Notes: a model not told the origin generated them from the letters alone. DNA of 34,991 nt from an uncultured Rhodobacterales bacterium (GCA_903873585.1 CAIQOV010000036.1:1-34991), one strand, 5' to 3'; shown: positions 1 through 7,931, counted from the stretch's first letter. Numbers and translations: made by a program.

Positions 1-405
1 GAAGACCAGACCAATCACGGCGGATAAGATCGGGTTGCGAAATTCGAAATCAACATCAAAGATCACTTTGCAAGACTCTGGCCCGTTGTCACCCGCCACA
101 AACCGCCACACCGATTTTAAATCGCGCAGCGGACCGTCCAGATATTGCGTTAAGATTTGCCCCTGCGTGGGCAGCAAAGTGACGCGAGAGCCGAACCTTT
201 CGCGAAACAGTTTGAACGAAATCACCAGATCGGCTTCCATCACTTCGGCCAAGGGATCGGTATGGCCGACAAGCGGTTGGCGCGACCGGATGCGGGCGGC
301 GGCGGTCCATGGCAGAAATTCGGGGTAGCGCGCCACATCGGCGACCAGATCGAACATCTGTTGCGGGCTGTGGGGCAGAAGTTTTTCTTCGTGATGCGTT
401 GTCAT
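1..405 (-). CDS. COQ10/RatA-like ubiquinone-binding SRPBCC protein (3' end outside window)
   Basis: This frame is open from an ATG at 405 to the window edge, giving 135 residues without a stop. The protein starts [20 protein letters not shown], followed by [13 protein letters not shown] at about residues 21-33. This is the typical start of the START/SRPBCC fold of the COQ10/RatA family, which is usually about 150 aa, so only the last few residues are missing. Family members bind ubiquinone or related lipids in a hydrophobic cavity and support respiratory electron transfer; the name RatA (toxin) is a historical annotation of the same family. The gene is divergent from hpt, with 94 bp between the two starts. 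The family assignment is firm; the exact role is inferred. Confidence 0.88.
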   Translation of the reverse strand, partial: MTTHHEEKLLPHSPQQMFDLVADVARYPEFLPWTAAARIRSRQPLVGHTDPLAEVMEADLVISFKLFRERFGSRVTLLPTQGQILTQYLDGPLRDLKSVWRFVAGDNGPESCKVIFDVDFEFRNPILSAVIGLVF

Positions 406-499
406 TGGGCCCCTTCCACGGGGTCTTGCGCGCTTTCGCTCTTGCCACGGACCCTGCTGTGCATTTGAGTGGGAAAGCCAAGAAAATCAAGAGGGGCCC

Positions 500-1039
500 A
501 TGGGCGAACGTCCTTATGTGATCGACCAGATGATCTCTGCCAAGGCCATTGCGGCACGGGTCGAGGAATTGGCCGCCGATATTACCGAATACTTCAGGGG
601 CACTGACAAACTGGTCGTCGTGGGCCTGCTGCGCGGGTCGTTTGTGTTTATCGCCGACCTTGTGCGCGAATTGGGATTGCCGGTCGAGGTGGATTTTCTG
701 GAAGCCTCGTCTTACGGCGATTCGATGCGCTCTAGCCGCGAGGTGCGGATTTTAAAGGATATTCGCGGCGAGATTGCCGGCCGTGATGTGCTGGTGGTGG
801 AAGATATCGTCGACACCGGCTTTACGCTGCACCATGTGCGCAAAGTTCTGGAAGCGCGCGAACCGCGCCGCTTGTGTGTGTGCGCCTTGCTTGACAAACC
901 CTCGCGCCGCGAGGTGGATATTAAGGCAACTTGGACCGGATTTGAAATTCCCGATGAATTCGTGGTGGGCTACGGCATCGACTATGCGCAGCGCAACCGC
1001 AACCTGCCTTATATCGGTAAGGTGAGGTTCACCGAATAA
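500..1039 (+). CDS. hpt: Hypoxanthine phosphoribosyltransferase
   Basis: The 179-residue protein has the length and layout of bacterial HPRT. The PRPP-binding loop VVEDIVDTG lies at residues 99-107, with the acidic pair E101-D102 and the catalytic-type D105. The PPi loop LLRGS lies at 43-47, and the flexible-loop SYGDS at 71-75. The enzyme transfers the phosphoribosyl group of PRPP to hypoxanthine (and usually guanine) in cytoplasmic purine salvage. The ATG at 500 follows a purine-rich GAGGGG stretch, which fits as its ribosome binding site. The gene is divergent from the COQ10-like gene and convergent with the XRE regulator, 21 bp between stop codons. guaA, which also serves GMP supply, is 13 kb away and not linked. 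Confidence 0.95.
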   Translation: MGERPYVIDQMISAKAIAARVEELAADITEYFRGTDKLVVVGLLRGSFVFIADLVRELGLPVEVDFLEASSYGDSMRSSREVRILKDIRGEIAGRDVLVVEDIVDTGFTLHHVRKVLEAREPRRLCVCALLDKPSRREVDIKATWTGFEIPDEFVVGYGIDYAQRNRNLPYIGKVRFTE

Positions 1040-1060
1040 CCCTTTCAAAACCTACGCTTG

Positions 1061-1660
1061 TCAGGCAACCACATCTTCCAAGCGCACCACTTTTTCAATT
1101 CCAAGCGTTGCATCGGGCGCGCAGGGTTCATAGCCCATTTTAACCATCATGCGCGGCCCGTAACTGTGAAAGGTGGCGTGCCAGCGGTGGCGAAAACTGC
1201 TGTCTAACGGCAGCGACACATGGCTGTCGCTGACCGCCGAAATCAAGGCGATCTCGCCGCGCTTAATCTCGCGCACAAAATCGTCGTCGTGCAGTAAAAT
1301 AGCCGCTTCGCCAATCAGGTGATCTATCAGGCGCAGGTCGGGCAGCGACGAAAAACGCGGCCAAGCCCTCTGCATCCCTTGCGAGGTCGATAGCAGTTTC
1401 ACCCCTTCTAAATCAAACAGCGCTTCAAGCGCAGATTTTTGGCGCAGCACGAAATCGTCAATCTTCAACCGCGCGTTGCCAGAGGGGCACATCATATCGC
1501 GCAAACGCAATTGCAAGGCGACAGAGGGATGATCTAACCCCGACTCCCACCGTGAAATGGCGGGTTGGGTGACACCCAGCAGATGGGCCAAAGCATCTTG
1601 CTTTAAGCCGACCGCTTTGCGCCAGCTTTTCAAATCTGTGGGAAAGGGGCGTTTTGGCAA
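1061..1660 (-). CDS. XRE-type helix-turn-helix regulator with C-terminal unknown domain
   Basis: The protein is 199 residues. The N-terminus is a Cro/C1 helix-turn-helix, with QDALAHLLGVTQPAISRWESG-like spacing at about residues 20-41. The remaining ~140 residues resemble a small ligand or sensor domain that I do not recognise. The start is a TTG at 1660: a clear AGGAG lies six bases upstream on the minus strand, and no better ATG precedes the HTH. The gene lies downstream of the Delta-60 repeat gene on the same strand, 149 bp away and separated by a strong hairpin, so it may have its own promoter. DNA binding is well supported by sequence; the target and ligand are unknown. Control of the neighbouring repeat gene is only a possibility. 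Confidence 0.8.
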   Translation of the reverse strand: MPKRPFPTDLKSWRKAVGLKQDALAHLLGVTQPAISRWESGLDHPSVALQLRLRDMMCPSGNARLKIDDFVLRQKSALEALFDLEGVKLLSTSQGMQRAWPRFSSLPDLRLIDHLIGEAAILLHDDDFVREIKRGEIALISAVSDSHVSLPLDSSFRHRWHATFHSYGPRMMVKMGYEPCAPDATLGIEKVVRLEDVVA

Positions 1661-1759
1661 GGCGTTCTCCTGTAGGGGGGAAAGCCTTTAGCGGATTGTG
1701 CGCAAAAGCGAAGCGGCCTTTGGTGTCGGCCGCGTCTCTTTCGTGTGAAATACCAATCT

Positions 1760-1795
1760 GCCAACGGGCGGAAACCAAGGCCCCCGCCCGTTGGC
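1760..1795 (-). terminator. Terminator-like hairpin after the Delta-60 repeat gene
   Basis: A perfect 12-bp stem (1760-1771 with 1784-1795, core CCAACGGGCGG) and a 12-nt loop lie 14 bases past the repeat gene stop. It has no long U-run, so it may attenuate or protect the mRNA end rather than act as a classical terminator. Confidence 0.6.
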
Positions 1796-1809
1796 CGTTG
1801 CGATCAGCC

Positions 1810-3255
1810 TTATTGTGCGGTCAGGCGCAGAACGGCGATGTTCTTTGACCCGTCGGTCGCGGTGGTGGTGCCGGCCACGACAACCAGTTTGTCGCCTTGC
1901 AGGGCCACAGCGTTGGCGGTGTCGTCGCCGTCACCCAAAGACAGGTTGACCACGCCGTTTTCGGTGCCGTCATCTGCCGTGCCAAAGCTTTGGTCCAAAG
2001 CGCCGTCGGCGTCATAGCGGGCCACGGCGATGTTGGTGCTGGAGCCCTCTTGGTGATAGCCTACGACAACCAGTTTGCCATCGGCTTGCACAGCCAGACC
2101 GGTGGCAAAATCATTGCCTTCGCCAAGCGAGGTTTGCACAAACCCGTTCGGCGTGCCGTCTTCGGCCACACCAAAGCTGTCATCCGGCGAACCATCGGCA
2201 TTCAAACGCGCCAGAACGAAGTTCGAAGACCCATCCGTCGCAACCGTATCACCCACCACGGCAATTTTGCCATCGGCTTGCAGCGCCACGCCGTGCGCCG
2301 CATCATTGCCAGCGCCCAGCGAGATGTTCACAAAGCCATCGGGGCTTTCGTCTTGTGCGGTGCCAAACGTGGCATCCGGCACGCCTGCGGCATCATAGCG
2401 CGCAACCAGCAGGTTCGAAGACCCGTCTTGCGCAACATGGGTGCCTGCGATCACGATTTTGCCATCAGCTTGCAGCGCAACGGCATTGGCCTTGTCATCG
2501 CCCTTGCCCAAAGATGTGGCGACAAAGCCGTTCGGCGTGCCGTCTTCAGCTTGACCAAAGCTGTCATCGGCAGAGCCATCAGCATTCAGGCGGGCCAAGA
2601 TGATGTTGGTCGAGCCGTCTGCTTCGACGCTGTCGCCCACGACGACGATCTTGCCATCGGCTTGCACGGCCACATCACGCGCGGTGTCGTTGCCATCACC
2701 AAGCGAGATGTTGACGATGCCGTTTTCGGTGCCGTCATCCGCGGTGCCAAAGGTATCGTCCAAGGTGCCGTCCGCGTTCACGCGCAAAACGAAGATATTG
2801 GTCGATGCGCCGTCTTCATGATAGCCAGCGACCAGCACTTTGCCGTCAGCCTGCACAGCGGTTGCGGTGGCGAAATCATTGCCCGCGCCCAAGGAAATAT
2901 CCACCACGCCATCGGGTGTGCCGTCTTCGCTGCCCACGCCAAAGCTGGCGTCAAAGCTGCCATCAGCGGTGTAACGCACCAGCACGATGTTATTGCCGGT
3001 GTCAGCGGAGCGGTTTCCCACAACCAGAACCGACCCATCCGCGCCAACAGCCAAATCATTCGCCACATCATCGCCATTGCCAAGCGAGGTGGCAACCACA
3101 CCCGCAGGCGTGCCATCTTCAGCGCCTGCGCCAAACGTGGCGTCCAGCACGCCCGCACCCTCCGCAGCCCAAGCCGACTGACCGACCATCAGCGCCAGCG
3201 CTGCAACGGTTGTCAGCCGCAGGGCCAACCCGCCGCGTTTCATCAAGTTTGTCAT
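1810..3255 (-). CDS. Secreted Delta-60 repeat (DUF5122) beta-propeller-like protein
   Basis: The protein has 481 residues. An N-terminal signal peptide has positive residues at 6-13, a hydrophobic stretch at about 15-26 and an AWA-type cleavage site near residue 30. The rest is seven tandem repeats of 63-64 residues (from about residue 36 to the end). Each contains a D-x-[ST]-FG start, then EDGTP, SLGxGxD, ADGKxxVVG and a closing NADG-like turn. These match the Delta-60 repeat family, thought to form beta-propeller blades. It is probably periplasmic or extracellular and acidic; the Asp/Gly-rich turns could bind calcium, which is inference. The ATG at 3255 is chosen because AAGGA sits seven bases upstream and the signal peptide starts there; an earlier in-frame start would add 34 residues read through the promoter repeats. 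No enzymatic motif is visible. Confidence 0.85.
   Translation of the reverse strand: MTNLMKRGGLALRLTTVAALALMVGQSAWAAEGAGVLDATFGAGAEDGTPAGVVATSLGNGDDVANDLAVGADGSVLVVGNRSADTGNNIVLVRYTADGSFDASFGVGSEDGTPDGVVDISLGAGNDFATATAVQADGKVLVAGYHEDGASTNIFVLRVNADGTLDDTFGTADDGTENGIVNISLGDGNDTARDVAVQADGKIVVVGDSVEADGSTNIILARLNADGSADDSFGQAEDGTPNGFVATSLGKGDDKANAVALQADGKIVIAGTHVAQDGSSNLLVARYDAAGVPDATFGTAQDESPDGFVNISLGAGNDAAHGVALQADGKIAVVGDTVATDGSSNFVLARLNADGSPDDSFGVAEDGTPNGFVQTSLGEGNDFATGLAVQADGKLVVVGYHQEGSSTNIAVARYDADGALDQSFGTADDGTENGVVNLSLGDGDDTANAVALQGDKLVVVAGTTTATDGSKNIAVLRLTAQ
1813..3150 (-). repeat. Seven in-frame ~192-nt coding repeats
   Basis: The coding sequence of the Delta-60 protein consists of seven units of about 189-192 nt that encode very similar 63-64 residue blades. 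The phrase ADGK recurs in five of seven units; the first has ADGS and the last has lost the phrase (GDKL). The high similarity suggests expansion by internal duplication. This is a protein repeat and not a CRISPR or satellite. Confidence 0.9.
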
Positions 3256-3312
3256 GTCGGTATCCTTGCTGTTCAAATGCGACGCGGCCTTGACATGGGG
3301 GGGAGAATCCCA

Positions 3313-3390
3313 TCGCAACCGCTGGGTGATTTTAGCGAAAGCAAGCGGGTTTCGCAACCGCTGGGTGATTTTAGCGAAAGCAAGCGGGTT
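3313..3390. repeat. Exact 39-nt tandem duplication in the repeat gene's promoter region
   Basis: Two identical 39-nt units (3313-3351 and 3352-3390) lie head to tail, 58 bp upstream of the Delta-60 gene start. On the minus strand each unit contributes a TTGNGA hexamer, a 17-nt spacer and TAAAAT, so the duplication copies a whole promoter-like element. The absence of any mismatch indicates a recent event or strong selection. Confidence 0.95.
3329..3357 (-). promoter_or_regulatory. Proximal sigma70-like promoter of the Delta-60 gene
   Basis: The -35 candidate TTGCGA (3352-3357) and -10 candidate TAAAAT (3329-3334) are 17 bp apart on the minus strand. Transcription would begin near 3322 and leave a leader of about 67 nt before the ATG at 3255. 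Confidence 0.6.
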
Positions 3391-3396
3391 TCACAA
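3368..3396 (-). promoter_or_regulatory. Distal sigma70-like promoter of the Delta-60 gene
   Basis: The -35 candidate TTGTGA (3391-3396) and -10 candidate TAAAAT (3368-3373) have the same 17-bp spacer as the proximal copy. It is probably the original promoter, because its -35 is closer to consensus than the copied TTGCGA. Confidence 0.6.
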
Positions 3397-3410
3397 AGAT
3401 TGAATTATAA

Positions 3411-3432
3411 GCAGGAAAAGAATTTTTCCTGC
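3411..3432. promoter_or_regulatory. Palindromic operator candidate upstream of the tandem promoters
   Basis: GCAGGAAAA and TTTTCCTGC form a perfect 9-bp inverted repeat around GAAT. It lies 15 bp upstream of the distal -35 box, where an activator dimer would bind. No plus-strand gene ends here, so a terminator role is unlikely. Confidence 0.4.
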
Positions 3433-3681
3433 CATGAAGCGAAATTTGTATTTATTTAACAATGCCTTGCGCGCCTCCCAAAACCAACCGCAGCGGCATT
3501 TATAAGCGGGCCTTTCGCCCTGCATTTCCCGCCTTCAAACAAGCCCGCCACACCCCAGAAGCCCTACCCCTTTCGTTAGATAAAGGCCCCAAAGCGGCAG
3601 GTTTAGGGGCATAGCCAGCGCCAAGCCTTGCCGCCCTTGCCCGAATGTGCAAAGCCAATGGCATATAGTTTGGAGGCTTGC

Positions 3682-4572
3682 ATGCTACGAGTGTTGCGCA
3701 TTCTGATTGCTTTGGGCGTTATCGCGGCAGCCGTGGGGTGGTACGTAACCGCGCCGGTTTTGCGCGATACGGCCGCTTTGGAAAACCTTAGCGGCGACAA
3801 AACCAAGGGCGAAACGATCTTTTGGGCCTCGGGGTGCGCGTCGTGCCACATGGCACCGGGGGCCAAGGGGGCTGACCAGTTGGTGCTGGCCGGCGGGCTT
3901 GCGCTGCCGACACAGTTTGGCACGTTTTATGCGCCCAACATCTCTTCCGATCCGGAACAGGGCATTGGCGGGTGGTCGATCGCAACCTTTGCCCATGCGC
4001 TGCAAGACGGGGTGACACCGGAAGGCGAACATGAATATCCCGCCATGCCCTATGTCGCCTATGCCAAGATGGAGCCGCAGGATCTGGTCGACCTGAAAGC
4101 CTTTATCGATTCACTTCCCGCTTCGGCCACGCCGAACAAAGAGCATGAACTGGGCTTTCCCTTCAACATCCGCCGCAGTTTGGGCGTTTGGAAGCTGTTT
4201 GCGGGCAACACTGATTACGTGCTGACGGGCGATATGTCGCCCGAAGTCACCCGTGGCCGCTATGTCGCCGAAGCTTTGGCCCATTGCGGCGAGTGCCACA
4301 CGCCGCGCAACGAACTCGGCGGGCTGAAACGGTCGGCATGGCTGGGCGGGGCGATGATTGACGATGGCAAGTCGAAGGTGCCCAACATCACTTCGGGCAA
4401 GCTGGATTGGTCGGACGGCGACATCTTCACCTACCTCACCACCGGCGCCACGCCCGAGTTTGACTTTGCCGGCGGTGCCATGGCGCATGTGGTGGAAAAC
4501 ATGGGCCACCTGCCCGAAAGCGACGTGAAGGCGATTGTGGCCTATCTGAAAGCCGTGCCTGCGGTGAATTGA
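3682..4572 (+). CDS. Membrane-anchored diheme cytochrome c
   Basis: The protein has 296 residues. A hydrophobic helix at residues 5-25 is either a signal anchor or an uncleaved signal peptide. Two class I heme sites follow: CASCH at 52-56 and CGECH at 202-206, each in its own cytochrome c fold. The arrangement resembles cytochrome subunits of membrane alcohol, aldehyde or gluconate dehydrogenases, but no dehydrogenase gene is adjacent, so the electron donor is unknown. It would carry electrons on the periplasmic side of the inner membrane. The ATG at 3682 is preferred because GGAGG lies five bases upstream; an upstream in-frame start at 3628 lacks such a site. The GST gene follows after 3 bp, so the two are probably co-transcribed. 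Confidence 0.87.
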   Translation: MLRVLRILIALGVIAAAVGWYVTAPVLRDTAALENLSGDKTKGETIFWASGCASCHMAPGAKGADQLVLAGGLALPTQFGTFYAPNISSDPEQGIGGWSIATFAHALQDGVTPEGEHEYPAMPYVAYAKMEPQDLVDLKAFIDSLPASATPNKEHELGFPFNIRRSLGVWKLFAGNTDYVLTGDMSPEVTRGRYVAEALAHCGECHTPRNELGGLKRSAWLGGAMIDDGKSKVPNITSGKLDWSDGDIFTYLTTGATPEFDFAGGAMAHVVENMGHLPESDVKAIVAYLKAVPAVN

Positions 4573-4575
4573 TCT

Positions 4576-5202
4576 ATGACGATCCTGATCGGCCAGTATG
4601 ACAGCCCCTTTGTCCGGCGGGTCGGGATCGCGCTACGTCTTTACGAAATGCCCTTCGAACACCGGCCTTGGTCGGTGTTCGCCGATGCCGAAAAGATGAG
4701 CGCGATCAACCCTTTGGGGCGCGTGCCTGTCTTGGTACTGGAAACCGGCTTTGCGCTGACCGACAGCCATGCGATTTTAGATTATCTTGACAGTCTGGTG
4801 GCCCAACCGCTGTGTCCACGCACCGAACCGCAGCGCCATCAGGTGATGAAAGTGACCGCTTTGGCGACAGGTTTGGCTGACAAAGCGGTTGGCCTTGTCT
4901 ACGAACGCGCGATGCATCAGCCCCCCTCTGCCCTGTGGGAGACGCGCTGCACGAACCAGATCACCGCTGTTCTTCGCAGCCTTGAAGCTGACCGCGCGGG
5001 CCGGAACAGCCCTTGGTGGTTCGGCGCGCAAATGACCCATGCCGATATAGCCGTGGCCTGTGCCCTGCGCTTTGTGGTGCAGGCACATCCGGCGATTGAT
5101 CTATCTGCCTGCCCCGCGTTAAAGGCCCATTCTGCCGCGTGTGAGGGTTTGGCGGCGTTCCGTCAGATCGACCAGCCTTTCAACGGGCCAGCACCGCGCT
5201 AA
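4576..5202 (+). CDS. Glutathione S-transferase family protein
   Basis: The 208-residue protein starts MTILIGQYDSPFVRRVGIAL, a thioredoxin-fold N-terminal GST domain in which S10 or Y8 would face the glutathione thiol. The cis-proline motif RVPVLV lies at about 49-54 and the glutathione-binding TDSHAI at about 62-67. Residues 85-200 form the helical C-terminal domain. Such enzymes conjugate or reduce substrates with glutathione in the cytoplasm; the substrate cannot be read from sequence. It begins 3 bp after the cytochrome c stop and has only a weak ribosome site of its own, which suggests translational coupling. Confidence 0.88.
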   Translation: MTILIGQYDSPFVRRVGIALRLYEMPFEHRPWSVFADAEKMSAINPLGRVPVLVLETGFALTDSHAILDYLDSLVAQPLCPRTEPQRHQVMKVTALATGLADKAVGLVYERAMHQPPSALWETRCTNQITAVLRSLEADRAGRNSPWWFGAQMTHADIAVACALRFVVQAHPAIDLSACPALKAHSAACEGLAAFRQIDQPFNGPAPR

Positions 5203-5282
5203 GCGGGTGTGCAACCTGCCCGTAGCCTTGGGGGCTAGATTGCGCCAACAGGGCAGAACATGGGCGGATGATCGGGGCTTAT

Positions 5283-5294
5283 ATCCTTAAGGAT
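5283..5294. promoter_or_regulatory. 12-bp perfect palindrome upstream of the porin-like gene
   Basis: ATCCTTAAGGAT is a perfect palindrome about 140 bp upstream of the porin-like gene in the 229-bp gap after the GST gene. It could be an operator, but short palindromes of this kind also occur by chance. Confidence 0.25.
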
Positions 5295-5396
5295 GTGCCT
5301 GATAAACCCAAGGGCGAACCCACCCCCCGCCCGTGTCACCCTCTATCATTCTGCCACACTTGAGAAACACGCCATCCAAGCGTCATTCCGTCTGAC

Positions 5397-5415
5397 ACCG
5401 CCTAGAAACGGCGGT
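5397..5415 (+). promoter_or_regulatory. Leader hairpin before the porin-like gene
   Basis: ACCGCC and GGCGGT form a 6-bp stem with a 7-nt loop, ending one base before the first possible ATG (5417). The hairpin would hamper initiation at that ATG and favours the start at 5432, which has AAGGA at the right distance. Confidence 0.4.
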
Positions 5416-5431
5416 CATGAAAGGACAGATG

Positions 5432-6340
5432 ATGCAAATAGTCTTGCTGATTGTCGCTGCGATTATTCTCGCTTGCTCGGCAGCTTTGGCGCAAAGCCCC
5501 GTCACGTTTTCGCAATCTGGATTGCTGAAGCTGGAAAGCCTAAGCCTAAACGGCACAAGGCAGGATTTTATCTTTGGCGCGGCAGATATGGCTGTGCGAT
5601 TTCGCGTGAGCGACCAGTTTAAAATTGGCGGCGATCTTGGGGTGGATTCGCTGCAACTGGATGGGCAAAGAGGCGGATCGGTGTTTGCCACGGGCGTGAT
5701 CGAAGGCGCTTATGGCAAACTTTCGGTCGGCATTCCGCGCCTTGTGATGCCGCAAGTCTTTGATGTGCCAGCGATTGGCGGGTCAGAGGTGCTGGGTGTG
5801 GTGCAGGGTCTGGCCTCGGGTGAATTGCTGCGGTTTATGTCCTACTTTACCGCCGCACCTACGATGCGGGGCCTGCGGTATGACGCGCAGTTTGACAAAA
5901 TCTTGGTCGCGGCGTCGGTGCAAGAATTGGGCAGCAAGGACCGCATGATCCATGCCATCGCTGCAACTTATGATCTGGGCGATTACAAATTTTCGCTGGG
6001 GCGGGCCGATGTGGATTTGGGGCCTTGCATTGCCACCACAACCAAAATCGCCCTGCGCGTGCAAAAGGGCCGGATAAGTGGCGGTGTGGTCGGCAGCCAT
6101 CAAAACCTGATGGGAAGTTGGGAAAATACGGTGAACGGCTTTGTTGCCTATGCCGTAAACGATCACCTTACAGTTGAAGGGCAGGTTTTTGACATGATCA
6201 CCCCAAGCGATAGCTATCTGGCTTGGGGGGCGGATGTGATCTATCGGCTTAAGTCGGGCCTGTTCGTTCAGGCTGGGGTGGCGCAGCTTAACCCCAGCGC
6301 GGATCGGCTGGTGACACTTTCGCTGGGGTTTGCCTACTAA
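5432..6340 (+). CDS. Small porin-like outer-membrane beta-barrel protein
   Basis: The protein has 302 residues. A signal peptide (IVLLIVAAIILACSAALA) ends near residue 19. The mature part is rich in alternating hydrophobic and polar strands, such as MAVRFRV, GAYGKLSVGIP, YKFSLGRADV and FVQAGVAQL. It ends LVTLSLGFAY, the aromatic C-terminal strand that outer-membrane barrels use for BAM recognition. It resembles Rhodobacter-type porins in style but is short for a general 16-strand porin. It would therefore sit in the outer membrane; its substrate is unknown. ATGs at 5417 and 5429 are also in frame; 5432 is chosen because AAGGA lies six bases upstream and the first ATG follows a hairpin directly. 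Confidence 0.7.
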   Translation: MQIVLLIVAAIILACSAALAQSPVTFSQSGLLKLESLSLNGTRQDFIFGAADMAVRFRVSDQFKIGGDLGVDSLQLDGQRGGSVFATGVIEGAYGKLSVGIPRLVMPQVFDVPAIGGSEVLGVVQGLASGELLRFMSYFTAAPTMRGLRYDAQFDKILVAASVQELGSKDRMIHAIAATYDLGDYKFSLGRADVDLGPCIATTTKIALRVQKGRISGGVVGSHQNLMGSWENTVNGFVAYAVNDHLTVEGQVFDMITPSDSYLAWGADVIYRLKSGLFVQAGVAQLNPSADRLVTLSLGFAY

Positions 6341-6480
6341 ACCGTCAGTTGCAGACACAGCATCCCTCTAAACCGGGGTAAACTTTATGTGTAGAGCGCC
6401 GTTCTTAACCTTAGACCTATGCACGGGGCCATCTATCGCCGGTATGCCAGCCCTGCAACCGCGCGATTTTGGAGAGCGTT

Positions 6481-6951
6481 ATGAAAAAGCTACACCTTTT
6501 GGGCCTGACAAGCGCCCTGATTTTGACCGGCCTGACCGTTTGGGCCCAAGCCGAAGATCCCTTTGCCGATATCGTCGAAACCCGCCACGGGTTGATGATG
6601 CAGATGGCCGCTGACGTGGGCAAGATGGGCGCTATGGTTAAGGGCGACGTGCCTTACGATGCAGCGGTTGCGGCCAAAGCGGCCTCGAACGTGGCGGCTG
6701 TGGCTTCGGTCATCAGCATGGACCAATTCCCCGCCGGTTCGGAAGTTGGCAAATCGCCTGACAGCTTCGCGAAAGCGGAAATCTGGGCCGCGCAAGATGA
6801 TTTCCTGACCAAGATCGCCGACTTGAACACCGCAGCCGAAGCGTTGAAGGCATCGGCTGGAACCGATGCTGACAGCTTGAAAGCCGGCATCACCGCTTTG
6901 GGCAAAGCTTGCGGCGCGTGCCACTCGGCTTATCGTCAGACCGAGGGCTGA
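6481..6951 (+). CDS. Cytochrome c' (class II cytochrome c)
   Basis: The 156-residue protein has a signal peptide (MKKLHLLGLTSALILTGLTV, cut after about AQA at 24) and a mature, mostly helical four-helix-bundle domain. The single heme site CGACH (144-148) is near the C-terminus, as is typical of cytochrome c'/c-556. An ETRHGLMMQM stretch near residue 33 matches the first helix of the family. These periplasmic proteins bind NO or CO or carry electrons; which applies here is not visible. GGAGAG four bases before ATG 6481 decides the start over an in-frame codon at 6469. The gene ends 26 bp before the lipA stop on the opposite strand, with a terminator between. Confidence 0.88.
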   Translation: MKKLHLLGLTSALILTGLTVWAQAEDPFADIVETRHGLMMQMAADVGKMGAMVKGDVPYDAAVAAKAASNVAAVASVISMDQFPAGSEVGKSPDSFAKAEIWAAQDDFLTKIADLNTAAEALKASAGTDADSLKAGITALGKACGACHSAYRQTEG

Positions 6952-6962
6952 TCTAAAAAACC

Positions 6963-6997
6963 AAGGCTGGGGCAGGTTTAGGCCTGCCCTAGCTTTT
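6963..6997. terminator. Terminator between the cytochrome c' gene and lipA, overlapping the lipA stop
   Basis: GGGCAGG (6970-6976) and CCTGCCC (6983-6989) pair around a 6-nt loop, extended by GCT/AGC with one G-T pair and followed by TTTT on the plus strand. The right arm and loop include the last codons and stop of lipA. Confidence 0.65.
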
Positions 6998-7931
6998 CCA
7001 AGCGGTTCGCGCGCAGGCGGGCGAAATCATCACCAGCGTGGTAGCTGGAACGGGTGAGCGGCGTGGCCGACACCATGGAAAACCCTTTGCCCCAAGCGGC
7101 AGTTTCATACGACTTAAACTCATCAGGTGTGACAAAGCGGTCAATGCGGTGATGTTTGGGCGTGGGTTGCAGATATTGCCCGATGGTCAGAAAATCGACA
7201 TCAGCGGCGCGCATATCATCCATCACTTGCAAAACGCCCTGACGATCTTCGCCCAATCCCACCATGATGCCGGATTTGGTGAACAGGGTCGGGTCAAGTT
7301 CCTTAACCTTTTGCAGCAAGCGCAGGCTGTGAAAATAGCGCGCACCGGGGCGCACTTCGGGGTACAATCCCGGCACCGTTTCAAGGTTGTGGTTGAAGAC
7401 ATCGGGGCGCGCGGCGACCACGGTTTCAAGTGCCGAGGACGGGCATTTCAGGAAATCAGGCGTTAAGACCTCAATCGTCGTATGGGGCGCGCGGTGGCGG
7501 ATGGCGCGGATGGTCATGGCGAAGTGTTCCGCGCCGCCATCGTCAAGATCATCACGGTCAACCGAGGTGACGACGACATGTTTCAGCCCCAATTCGGCAA
7601 CCGCATGGGCCACACGGCCCGGTTCAAACGTATCCAGCGCTTTGGGCTTGCCCGTGGCGATGTTGCAAAACGAACAGCCACGGGTGCAAATTTCGCCCAT
7701 GATCATCATGGTGGCGTGACCTTGGCTCCAACACTCGCCCACGTTGGGGCAACCGGCTTCTTCGCACACCGTCACCAGCTTTTTTTCGCGCAAAATATCG
7801 CGGGTTTGTTTATAGCCTTCAGAGGTGGGGGCCTTTACCCTGATCCAGTCGGGCTTTTTGGGCTGAGGATTGTCCTTACGATGCGCCTTTTCGGGGTGGC
7901 GTTCTTCGGGCAGGGTCAGATCGCGCGACAT
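6978..7931 (-). CDS. lipA: Lipoyl synthase
   Basis: The 317-residue radical-SAM enzyme inserts two sulfurs into the octanoyl group on lipoyl-dependent proteins in the cytoplasm. The auxiliary cluster motif is C56-x4-C61-x5-C67. The radical-SAM motif CTRGCSFC gives C82, C86 and C89. The C-terminal RSSY stretch supplies the serine ligand of the auxiliary cluster. Length and motif order are those of the family. The ATG at 7931 is preferred: GGAG lies six bases upstream and the translation begins [18 protein letters not shown], the usual Rhodobacterales start. In-frame ATGs at 7943 and 7961 would only add a few residues. It is divergent from katG. Confidence 0.96.
   Translation of the reverse strand: MSRDLTLPEERHPEKAHRKDNPQPKKPDWIRVKAPTSEGYKQTRDILREKKLVTVCEEAGCPNVGECWSQGHATMMIMGEICTRGCSFCNIATGKPKALDTFEPGRVAHAVAELGLKHVVVTSVDRDDLDDGGAEHFAMTIRAIRHRAPHTTIEVLTPDFLKCPSSALETVVAARPDVFNHNLETVPGLYPEVRPGARYFHSLRLLQKVKELDPTLFTKSGIMVGLGEDRQGVLQVMDDMRAADVDFLTIGQYLQPTPKHHRIDRFVTPDEFKSYETAAWGKGFSMVSATPLTRSSYHAGDDFARLRANRLEKLGQA

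Noticed and set aside
1813-3390. CRISPR array
   Set aside because: The ~192-nt units are protein repeats, and the two 39-nt units are directly adjacent with no spacers; no cas genes.
1897-3459. 520-residue open frame antisense to the Delta-60 gene
   Set aside because: It mirrors a repetitive GC-rich gene; its translation is repetitive and rich in His/Arg/Ala with no domain, while the minus strand has signal peptide, repeats and ribosome site.
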